From contig JACVTC010000125.1 in the NCBI GenBank assembly GCA_016946835.1, positions 210,001 to 272,000 on the forward strand: a stretch of DNA of 62,000 nt, in the 5' to 3' direction. A model generated the notes under the pieces. It was given only the letters and a program-made list of their open reading frames with translations, did no database searches and was not told the origin of the DNA. A program made the translations under genes and the position numbers. Origin of the DNA: Neocallimastix lanati (nom. inval.). Taxonomy: Eukaryota > Neocallimastigomycota > Neocallimastigomycetes > Neocallimastigales > Neocallimastigaceae. Positions 53,814 through 62,000 of this stretch are shown here, piece after piece (the first letter of the stretch is position 1; each line of letters begins with the position of its first letter).

Positions 53814-54548
53814 TGTTAAAAAGTAAACAGGTTGAATTTAACGAGGAATCAGGTTGATATATTTATATAATATAACTATATAGATATAAGTAAATTACTA
53901 AAATAAAAGAGTTATAAAGTTAAATTTGTTAATTTAACACTTAATTAAAACTAATAATTGGTTTGATATGATAAAAATTTTTATTTATTAATAAAAATAT
54001 ATAGTTATATTATAATAGGTTAACTATAACCTTACAAAGGACAAAAAGATAAATTTGAATTTTCTTTTTATACTTTGTAGGTTTGAGAATATTGATAATA
54101 ATAATATAAAGTTGATAATAATAATATTTAGTATAAGAATATGTTTAATATAAATAAATTATATTTTTTAATCTAATATATTAGCTAATATATATAATAT
54201 AATATTAAATTTAAATATTTAATATAGTAATTAATAATTAATAATTAATTAAATCAATATAACATAAATTAATACATAAACATTAATTTATGAATCAAGG
54301 ATGACATGACCAAATGATTCATGTTAATAAATATTTTATTTATTAATAATATTTAAGTTTAATATGATATCATTAGAATCAGTAGGCCTAAGCTGGTCCT
54401 AAGATGATCAAATAACTTATAATATTATAAAATAAATAAAATTTAAAGAATAATTAATGAATTATAAATTTTTATTAATTATTTTGTTTTTAATAATTTT
54501 AATTGAAATTAATTGAAATTGAAATTTAATTCAGTTGTAATTTCGACA
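53814..54548 (-). repeat. Element A 5' LTR with TATA box and inferred mRNA start
   Basis: 735 bp. The sense TATAAAAAG box is at 54072-54064; the self-priming primer GTAAGGTTAT begins at 54035, 37 bp downstream, which predicts the transcription start. U3 would then be about 513 bp and R-U5 about 222 bp. Confidence 0.85.
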
Positions 54549-54553
54549 TTTTA

Positions 54554-54599
54554 TTACAATTTTATTGACAATTTTCATTTTTATTTAAATACTGTAGCA
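54554..54599 (-). repeat. Element B 5' LTR, outer part
   Basis: The remaining 46 bp of the LTR (TTACAATTTTATTGACAA ... CTGTAGCA), separated from the inner part by element A, followed by ATAA. Confidence 0.95.
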
Positions 54600-54613
54600 A
54601 TAAAAAACCAGTT

Positions 54614-54686
54614 ATCCGAATAGTGTAGTGGTTATCACGTTTGCTTTACACGCAAAAGGTCTCCGGTTCGAACCCGGGTTCGGGTA
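54614..54686 (+). tRNA. tRNA-Val (anticodon UAC)
   Basis: 73 nt. Acceptor ATCCGAA pairs with TTCGGGT, discriminator A. D arm GTGTAGTGGTTATCAC. Anticodon arm TTTGC-TTTACAC-GCAAA. T arm TCCGG-TTCGAAC-CCGGG. No intron. A T run (ATATTTTTATTTTC) follows. The A at position 1 is unusual but pairs properly. Its 5' flank is the integration site of element B. Confidence 0.95.
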
Positions 54687-55439
54687 AATATTTTTATTTT
54701 CTTTTTTTATTCTCTTTGAATTAATTCAATGGAATTTTTAATTAATATTTAAAGATTTTATAATAATAAATAATCATTTTTTAAAAAATAATTTCATTAA
54801 TATGATAAATTTAAAAAATTTATATAAAATAGGATTGAAAATTAATTTAATTAATGTTAATGTTTTATCAAATGATAACACATTTGCCATTTCGAACAGA
54901 AAAAAAAAAAAAATTCAAAAAATGTAAAGAAACATGACATAATTTTAATGAAACAATTCATTTTTATTAATTAAAAAAAGTCAAATAATTTGAGTGAAAC
55001 AATTAATTTTTATTAATTAATATAAAGTCAAATAAAATATTTATATTGTAGGTTAAAAATAAATAAGTAGTAACCATTTTTTAAAATTAATATCTAATTT
55101 TATAACCTATTATATATTTTAATTATATGTAATTAAATAAAGATTGTTTTTACAAAAAAAAAAAATTTTTTCATAAATTGTTACTATATAATAAATACTA
55201 TTTAATATTAATTTTTTTTTAAAAAAATTTTTTTAACCATTTATTTTTTTTTTTTTTTATTATATTTTATTTTATTTTTATTTTTTTATTTTTTTATTTT
55301 TTTTTATTTTTTTTAATTCATTTTTATAATTAATTTAATATAGAGAGAAGTGTATAAAATAATAAAATTAAATATAAATATGATAATATAATAACAATTA
55401 TATTATAATAATAAATTTATTATTCATTACTGGTTTTGT
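54687..55439. other. AT-rich flank downstream of tRNA-Val
   Basis: A near-repeat of AATTTGAGTGAAACAATTAATTTTTATTAATTAA-type sequence occurs at about 54950-55025. No gene seen. Confidence 0.5.
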
Positions 55440-55950
55440 TATGCTAATAGATTATGCCTTTTGTACTATTGATAGAGGTAAATATCTTGAATTAGAATTA
55501 TACTGATAAAAAAGCTTATTTAGTTGCTGAAAATTGTGAAAAAGTATATCTATATAGTGAGCATAGTAAATCAGGTTTTTTTAGGTTTAATTGGTGATGG
55601 TATTTTAGAAAATTGCTTTCATAGAAATAAATCAGTTGGTGAAATTAATGTGGATGACCTTTTAATAATCCTAATACATGTTCAATTAAAAGATATGCTA
55701 ATATTTCAACTAAAGATTGTACATTGGTTCAGTTGTTCTGGCTCAGTTACAATTACTAAAGGTGAACATTTAATACAGCAAGCGTAGCTTACTATAATGT
55801 TGATATTAAAAATGATCATGTTATAACTAATATTGAATGGTGTACATATATATACGAAACGGCTTTTGAACTTAATCTTTTATTAATAGTGATAAAGGAT
55901 TTAACATTTACTGCTTTTTTATTTTCATCTTTATTCAATGATATATATAC
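55440..55950 (+). pseudogene. Degenerate Cys-containing protein, possibly scaffoldin-like
   Basis: Protein-like stretches occur in successive frames: KAYLVAENCEKVYLYSEHSK (about 55513-55572), GLIGDGILENCFHRNKSVGE (55579-55640) and NTCSIKRYANISTKDCTLVQ (about 55670-55730). The largest open frame, 55524-55787, merely bridges them. The pattern of short units with Cys, Tyr and AYLV-type openings recalls the repeat proteins (scaffoldins) that gut fungi produce for cellulosomes, but this is a weak resemblance. Several frameshifts make it a pseudogene. Confidence 0.35.
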
Positions 55951-56131
55951 TTATATTTTAGTTATGAATTCTTTTTAATATTATACTCAATATCAAATAA
56001 AAAAAAAGATAGTAGATTATTTTTTATAATCTAATATATTAGATATAATTATTATTATTTAGATGACTGTACTCATTGAATATTTCATTAAATTTCTTGT
56101 TTATTATAATATGATAATATTAATTATAGAT

Positions 56132-57438
56132 TTATGAAATTGGAACCTTAACTTCTTGATAATTTAATAAACATTTTACTAACATTATATTTCCATTTTT
56201 ACAAGTAATTAATAAGTATTTCCATCTTTATTTTTTTCATTGATATTCATTCCATAATGAATTAATTTTTTTACTTTTTTGATATTTCCTTGTTGACATT
56301 CATAGGTTAAAAATGTATACTTATCATCTCTTTTAGTATTTTTTCTAATCATTAATTTATTCCTTTTTTTCCTTTTTTTTCTTTTCTAATTGTTCTTTTA
56401 ATAATATGTTTTCTTTTTCTGCTCTTTCTTTTTCCCTTTTTTCATTTTCTAAATCTTTTTCTATTACTTCATTTTTCATTTTTTCATTTTCCAAACCTTT
56501 TTCTATTCCTTTTTTCCCTTTTTTCATTTTCCAAACCTTTTTCTATTCCTTTTTTTCCCTTTTTTCATTTTCAAAATCTTTTTCTATACTTTCATTTTTC
56601 ATTTTTTCAATCTTTAAATATCTTTCTATTCTTTCTTTTTCCCTTCTTTCATTATCATAATATTTAATAATTTTTATTAAAAAGTAACTATTTTCACTAA
56701 ACTTTACTTCAATTATATTTTTAATTCTATATTCATATATTAATTTTATGAATTTTGGATTAATTTCTGAAATATTTTTTAAACGTACAAAATTTAAATT
56801 TTTTGAAATTATTTTTTCAATATATTTTTCATTGATGATTATTTTGATTTGTTTTTTTTACAGAATATTCAGCTAATAATTCAAACATTTCAGGATTATT
56901 ACGATCTATTGCCCAAAATATTGGATTATCACCATTTTTGCTTTCTTTATTTAACTCCAAAACAATATTATTTTTATTAGCATATTCTATTAATAATTGA
57001 ATTATTTCAATATTATTTTTATTAGTAGCAACTAAAAATGGATAACACTCTCATTTATTTTTTTCATTTAAATTCAAAATAATTTTATTGTCATTACCAT
57101 ATTTTATTAATAATTTAATCATTTCAATATTATTATTAAAAGTAGCCCTTATAAGTGGATTATCTTCATTATTATTATTTTTTTTTCATTTATTTCCAAA
57201 ACAACATTATTTTTCTCGACATATTCTATTAATAATTGAACAATTTCAATATTATTATTAATAGTAGCGGATAGAAGAGGATAATTTCCACTATTATTTT
57301 TTTCATTTAAATCAAAATAATTTTATTTTTGGTGGCATCTTGTAAAATTCTTTTAACATCTTGAGTATAGTTATTGTCAATTGCACCAATAAGTCTTTTT
57401 TCCAAATTTATTTTATTTCTATTATTAAAGAAATTCAT
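56132..57438 (-). pseudogene. Ankyrin-repeat / coiled-coil protein, multiple frameshifts
   Basis: ATG at 57438 begins MNFFNNRNKINLEKRLIGAI. Ankyrin-type units follow in shifting frames: NYPLLSATINNNIEIVQLLI, NPLIRATFNNNIEMIKLLIK, YPFLVATNKNNIEIIQLLIE, NPIFWAIDRNNPEMFELLAE. Next is a charged coiled-coil segment of tandem units like ENEKREKERIEKDLENEK (about 56350-56650), and a last ankyrin unit (YECQQGNIKKVKKLIHYGMN ... INEKNKDGNT), ending at a TAA at 56132. At least four frame breaks or stops. Asn-rich ankyrin families are abundant in gut fungi; such proteins bind partners through the repeats. No function can be assigned. Confidence 0.75.
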
Positions 57439-60400
57439 GATTTAAGAAATGTTTTATTTTTATTATAGTAAACAAATTTTATATATTATTTTAAAAATTA
57501 TTGTTTATGAATTGAATTGAACTTAATTACTACTCTTATTATTATATTTTAATAATTTTTCATTATTAAAATATTTTAAATTTTTAAATTTTATTTTTAA
57601 TTTTTAAGAAAGAAATAATGAAGAAATAATCAAGAAATAGAAAAGAAATAAATGAAATTGATTTCTTTCATTCCAAAAAAAATAATGATGATATATGATA
57701 TATAAAAAAAAAATTAATACTTATATCTATTTGAATATATAAAAAAAAATGGAACTAAAAATTATTGACACAGTTTTTTTTTAAATTAATATTTATATAA
57801 ATTTTATTTTTATAAATATATTAAAAAAAATTTTATTAATATATATTAATTTAAATTTAATTATTGAAAAATTAAAAAAAAAATTAAAAAAAAAAAATTA
57901 AAAAAAAAAAAAAAGCTAAATTAAATTTAATAAATTTTTTTACAAAAAAAAAAAAAAAAAAAAAAAGGGAAAAAAATCATTTATTTATTTCATTATAAAA
58001 ATATTTACAATACATAATAATTAGATTTTTCAATTTTTTTAAAAATAAAATAAATTACTTTATTTTTCATTAAAAAAAGGTTAAAAAGAAAAGAGAGTAT
58101 ATATATATATTATTTTCAGTTTCAGTTTCAGTTTATTAGCATTTAAAAATAATTAATTTTTTTTTTTTTTTTTTTTTACTTTATATTAATTTATTTATTT
58201 ATGTATGTATGTATGTATGTAATTTTCTTTTAAAAACATATAATTAATTTAATATGAAATAAATAATAATATTTTATTAAAATAAAATAATATATATACA
58301 ATATATACAAAAGTAATTTATGATGGAAAAAAAATATATAATTTTAATTATAATTAATATTAATCAATAATACTTTATTTTAAATTTAATTTCAATTATT
58401 CCGATATATTTTTTTAGGAAAAAACAAATTAAAATAAAAAAAATAAAAAAATTATAATATTTTTTTTTCTATATTATAAAACTTTAATGTATATTATTTT
58501 TTTCCGTTTTTAAAACGAAATTAACACAAAGAAAAAAAAAATAATTTGATCTAAAAATTTACCTTTAAATATTCTATTTTGGATTTATATATAAAAAAAT
58601 TTGAATAAAATAAATTAGCTAATGGGTAACATTAATTTTTTTGAAATGAAAATAAAAGAAATATATTATATTATTATATAATAATTTTTTTTGTTTATAA
58701 AATAAAATTTACAAACTATTTAACAAAATGGTATATATCATAATAGAATTTAATAATAATAATAAAACAAAAATAAAATATAAAAATAAAAAAATAAAAA
58801 TAAAATAAAATTTAAAGGAAAAAAAAATAAAAATAAAAAATTAAATATATTACTTTTTTTCGCTTTGCTTATACAGCATTACAATACAATAATTAATGAA
58901 GTAAAATTTTTATTATTAATAAAAACGAAATAAAATAAAATAAAAAAAATTTTTTTTGAAGGAAAAAAATTATTGATTATTAATATAATCAAATTATATA
59001 TAAAATTATTTGATTATTAATATCTTTTATCAATAATAATGTATATTATATATTAAAATGTATAACGTAAAATGAACTATGAATCATATAAATTATACCT
59101 TATTATACATTATAATATTAATTTAACCATGGATAATATAGAGTATATTTTATTAATCAAATATATTAAAATACAAAAATAGAATTTTTTATCAAATAAA
59201 GTTAAGTATTTTATTAAATTTACATTGAAATTAATAGTTATTAAAAATAATAATAATAAAAAAAAAAAAAGAATTAAAAGTAATTCATTGAATAAATTAG
59301 ATTTAAGTAAAAACAAATATATATAGAAATAATGAGGCTTCGTAAAATTACTTTATTATAAAATTTATATATACACACATATTTATGTTTTTATTAATTG
59401 ATAGACTTTAATTTTATTTTTTTTTTTTTTAAAAAAAAAAAATCCTATTTCCAATATAAATATATATAATTACTTTTACACTTACCAAATATGAGTTTTT
59501 TTGGTTTTATATAACTCTAAAAGAAAAATAAAAAAAAAAAAAAAAGTTATTTTACTCCGATAGTACTAAATTATAAAAATATGCTTTCTAATTGGTTATT
59601 ATATATATATAAATTTGTATATATTTTTATTAACATTTTTATAATTAATTTTCAAGTTTAAAATTAATTAACTAATTATTAGTTTATTCATTATTAATTA
59701 TTTAAATTTAATTAATGATTTAATTTAAAAATTGAATTAAAATTATAAAAAAAAAGTACTATAATTACATAATCATCCAATAAAATAAAAAAAAAAAAAA
59801 AATAAAAATAAAAAAAAATAAATGATAAATATAATATTATATTACTATATGCGAGAATGATTCATACATGATGAAAGAGTAAATACATATCACGAGAATT
59901 AAAAAGGTTATATGCCCTTGAAGGTACTACTTCAGTTAATAATTATTCATTCATTGATATAATTAGAAATAATTACAAAGACAATAAAAATTAAAATAAT
60001 AGAAAAAAAAAATATTAACTGTATTTAAGATTTAAGTTATTATTAATTTAAAATATAACAAATTTTAAAAAATTTTATTAACCTTATATGAATAATTCAA
60101 TTAATATATACACTATAGTAATCTTTTTATTCATTTTATTATATATATTCCTTTCATATCTATACTTCCCATTAAAAATTTATCCTATTTTAATAAAAAT
60201 TTTTCCTTCAAATACAATATTTATATATTAATAAACTTTTTTTTTTTTTTTTTTTTTTTTTTATTTTATTTTATTTTATTGGCAATGAAAAATACTTTAG
60301 CTAATTTTTTTAAACTTTTTTATGAAATTTTTTATGAAATTTTTTATTTTACTTTAATTTTTTTTTTATCTCCGATTAACCATTTCGAACTAAATTATTT

Positions 60401-60524
60401 TTATATATTTACTATTCTGTTAAAATACATAAATATAATATAGTAGGTATGTTTAATTTATGAAAGAAAAGTATGATTTAATATGGTTGTATAAACATGT
60501 CATTTTATATCAACTCCGTAGTAT
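57439..60524. other. AT-rich intergenic region
   Basis: Poly(A)/poly(T) runs (57944-57966, 58158-58177, 60237-60262), GTAT tandem at about 58202-58220, and GTTTCAGTTTCAGTTTCAG-type hexamer repeat at about 58115-58133. No gene seen. Confidence 0.65.
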
Positions 60525-61382
60525 TTAATCTTTTGGAGCTGGTAAAAGCCATAAACCAACACCCATAAGCCAGTTACCAAGTTTAAGTCTTCTTCCTTTT
60601 CCATTTAAATCATCAATACTTTTCATTTCTTCATCAGTTAATTCAAAATCAAATATTTCAAAATTTTCCTTAATTCTTTCAGGGTTACAACTTTTTGGAA
60701 TAGTAATAAATCCACTTTGAATATGCCATCTTAAAATAACTTGAGCTACACTTTTCTTATATTTTTCAGCCATTGCTTTAATAACTTCTTCATTAAGTAA
60801 CTTTTTAGATGCTTCACCAAGAGGTGCCCAACCTTCAGTTTTGCAGTTTAATGATTCCATCTTTTCTCTAATTTCTTTTTGTTGATTATATGGATGCAAT
60901 TCAATTTGATTTAAAACAGGTTTAATGGTGGCTTGATTATATATTTCGTCAAACTTTGCATCTTCAAAATTACTAATTCCAATATTTTTAATATGACCCT
61001 TTTCAACTTCAGCTTCTAATTCTTTATAAGCTCCAATATAATCATTATATGGTTGATGTAATAAGACTAAATCAATATAATCCATATCTAACCTTTTTAA
61101 CATTTTTTCAACTGCAGCTGTTGTTTTTCCTGAACCATATTCAGTAAGCCATACTTTGGAAGTTACCCATATTTGATCTCTTGGGATTCCACTCTTCTTT
61201 ATTGCGGCTCCTACTCCTCTTTCATTTTCATAAAAATGGGCCGTATCAATGTGACGATAACCAACCTTTAAAGCTTCTGCAACACATTTTTCAGTTAATT
61301 CATCCCCTTTAATTTGATAAACACCAAATCCCAATTGTGGAATTTCACTTCCATTATATAATTTTATTTTTGGAGAAGTCAT
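60525..61382 (-). CDS. Aldo/keto reductase, bacterial-type
   Basis: 285 aa, single exon. NADPH-dependent carbonyl reductase of the AKR superfamily. The catalytic tetrad is visible: D46 and Y51 in GYRHIDTAHFYENE, K76 in VTSKVW, H109 in LVLLHQPYND. Cofactor-binding motifs KNIGISNF and ITIPKSCNPERIKEN are present. Length and the HQP-Y-x-D-Y-x-GAYK signature match the short bacterial AKRs (2,5-diketogluconate reductase-like) better than fungal xylose reductases of about 320 aa, so it may have come from a rumen bacterium. The C-terminus (GNWLMGVGLWLLPAPKD) is hydrophobic. Substrate unknown. ATG 61382 is the first Met; no signal peptide. Confidence 0.93.
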   Translation of the reverse strand: MTSPKIKLYNGSEIPQLGFGVYQIKGDELTEKCVAEALKVGYRHIDTAHFYENERGVGAAIKKSGIPRDQIWVTSKVWLTEYGSGKTTAAVEKMLKRLDMDYIDLVLLHQPYNDYIGAYKELEAEVEKGHIKNIGISNFEDAKFDEIYNQATIKPVLNQIELHPYNQQKEIREKMESLNCKTEGWAPLGEASKKLLNEEVIKAMAEKYKKSVAQVILRWHIQSGFITIPKSCNPERIKENFEIFDFELTDEEMKSIDDLNGKGRRLKLGNWLMGVGLWLLPAPKD

Positions 61383-62000
61383 TTTTTATAATTAAAAATA
61401 TAAATATTTTTATATTATAAATAGGTTTATTCCTTAATTAGTGTGTTTAATTTTTAAATTTTTCTTCCTTTATTACGCGTTTGTTCACTTCGTAACTTTT
61501 ATTTATTTTTTTACTTATTTATTTATTTATTTATTAAATTTTATATTAATAAAAAAAAAAAATTCTTTTTTTATACTTTTATACAAAATTAATTTTTATT
61601 AAACTTTTTATAATTTAATTACACATCATACAAATTTATTTAGATATGGAATTCCATCTATATATAGAAATTAAAATACAAATTAAAATCTTAATTATTA
61701 ATATTTAATAGTCACGTTACATAAAAATAGTTTTTTATGGGGAGGTTGCATTACGCAATTTTCACGTGATATATATAAATATGTGGCTATAGCTATATTA
61801 TGCTACATAATATTATTTTATTGTATTATTTTGTTATTTCAATTTTTAAATTAATTATTAAGTGAATAATTAAATAAATCATATAATGGTTAGATTTTAT
61901 GATTTTAATTCTTTTATTTAAATGCTATTAATAAAAAAATTATATAAAAATATAAATGTTATTAAAAATATAAATATTATTAATAATAATTCTTTTATTT
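61383..62000. other. Upstream region of the reductase gene
   Basis: AT-rich; about 61710-61780 contains a mixed patch (GTCACGTTACAT, TGGGGAGGTTGCATTACG, TTTTCACGTGATAT) with two CACGT-type motifs that could be bHLH/bZIP binding sites. Nothing else recognised. Confidence 0.4.

Larger units (their letters stand above)
48346..54548 (-). mobile_element. Element A: chromovirus-type Ty3/gypsy retrotransposon
   Basis: A 6.2-kb minus-strand element with two 735-bp LTRs (48346-49080 and 53814-54548), TG...CA ends, no difference found by eye. TTTTA (48341-48345 and 54549-54553) is the 5-bp target duplication. It was inserted into the 5' LTR of element B, about 60 bp from tRNA-Val. Contents: self-priming PBS, gag, pol with C-terminal chromodomain. 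The zinc knuckle and protease are not visible. It is the youngest insertion in the window. Confidence 0.95.
40415..54599 (-). mobile_element. Element B: Ty3/gypsy LTR retrotransposon, split by element A
   Basis: Minus-strand element with LTRs of 528 bp: 3' LTR 40415-40942, 5' LTR 47864-48345 plus 54554-54599, interrupted by element A. The two LTRs differ visibly at one base (A at 40651, G at 48100). ATAA flanks both ends (40411-40414, 54600-54603) as target duplication. From the 5' end: PBS, gag, an extra N-rich ORF, pol (protease, RT, RNase H, integrase), a 1-kb 3' noncoding segment, polypurine tract and 3' LTR. The outer edge is 14 bp upstream of tRNA-Val. It is probably a young insertion, now disrupted in its 5' LTR. 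Confidence 0.93.

Noticed and set aside
56406-56660. Ser/Phe-rich ORF on the plus strand
   Set aside because: Antisense of the charged coiled-coil tandem repeats of the ankyrin pseudogene.

Overview
The window looks like nuclear DNA of an anaerobic gut fungus (Neocallimastigomycota). The reasons are: extreme A+T content outside genes; homopolymer runs up to about 52 bases; (ATT)n and (TTTA)n arrays; asparagine-rich inserts in otherwise ordinary eukaryotic genes; an N-rich ankyrin-repeat pseudogene; a fungal-type GAPDH with C/T-ending codons; and scraps that look bacterial. Dictyostelium shares poly-Asn and tRNA-associated retroelements. The fungal-type Ilv6 and Sed5, chromovirus elements and very large gaps between genes favour a gut fungus. 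This placement is an inference.

Only five protein genes look intact outside mobile elements or remnants, if the three-exon one is counted: an acetolactate synthase regulatory subunit (4.8-6.2 kb, minus, two introns), a Sed5/syntaxin-5 Golgi SNARE (13.2-14.5 kb, plus), GAPDH (26.5-27.5 kb, plus) and an aldo/keto reductase (60.5-61.4 kb, minus) are single clear calls; the fifth group is the coding set of the two young retrotransposons. There are two tRNA genes, Ser(GCU) at 28.2 kb and Val(UAC) at 54.6 kb. The host genes do not form a pathway or operon; each has its own long AT-rich flanks.

Mobile DNA fills most of 28.9-54.6 kb. A frameshifted, 3'-truncated LINE (endonuclease plus reverse transcriptase) lies after tRNA-Ser. 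From about 32.4 to 40.4 kb there is a graveyard of diverged LTRs, one truncated gag and a poly(A)-tailed retrocopy. Then comes a nested pair. Ty3/gypsy element B (40415-54599, minus) ends 14 bp upstream of tRNA-Val. Chromovirus element A (48346-54548, minus) is inserted inside B's 5' LTR with a TTTTA target duplication. B's LTRs differ at one base in 528, and A's 735-bp LTRs show no difference by eye, so both insertions are recent.

The most informative mechanistic signals are in element A. Ten bases directly after its 5' LTR are complementary to a stretch of the LTR 37 bp downstream of a TATA box, as expected for Tf1-style self-priming. Its gag ends at a classic A-AAA-AAC slippery heptamer followed by TAA, with the pol frame open in -1. 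Yet no zinc knuckle or protease is visible. Element B instead carries a primer-binding site of tRNA-Lys type, an extra N-rich ORF between gag and pol, and an unusual DTC protease active site.

Other items are pseudogene scraps: an N-terminal fragment of a bacterial C39-peptidase exporter (16.3 kb), an unusually GC-rich coding-like island (19.1 kb), a possible scaffoldin remnant (55.5 kb) and an ankyrin/coiled-coil pseudogene (56.1-57.4 kb).
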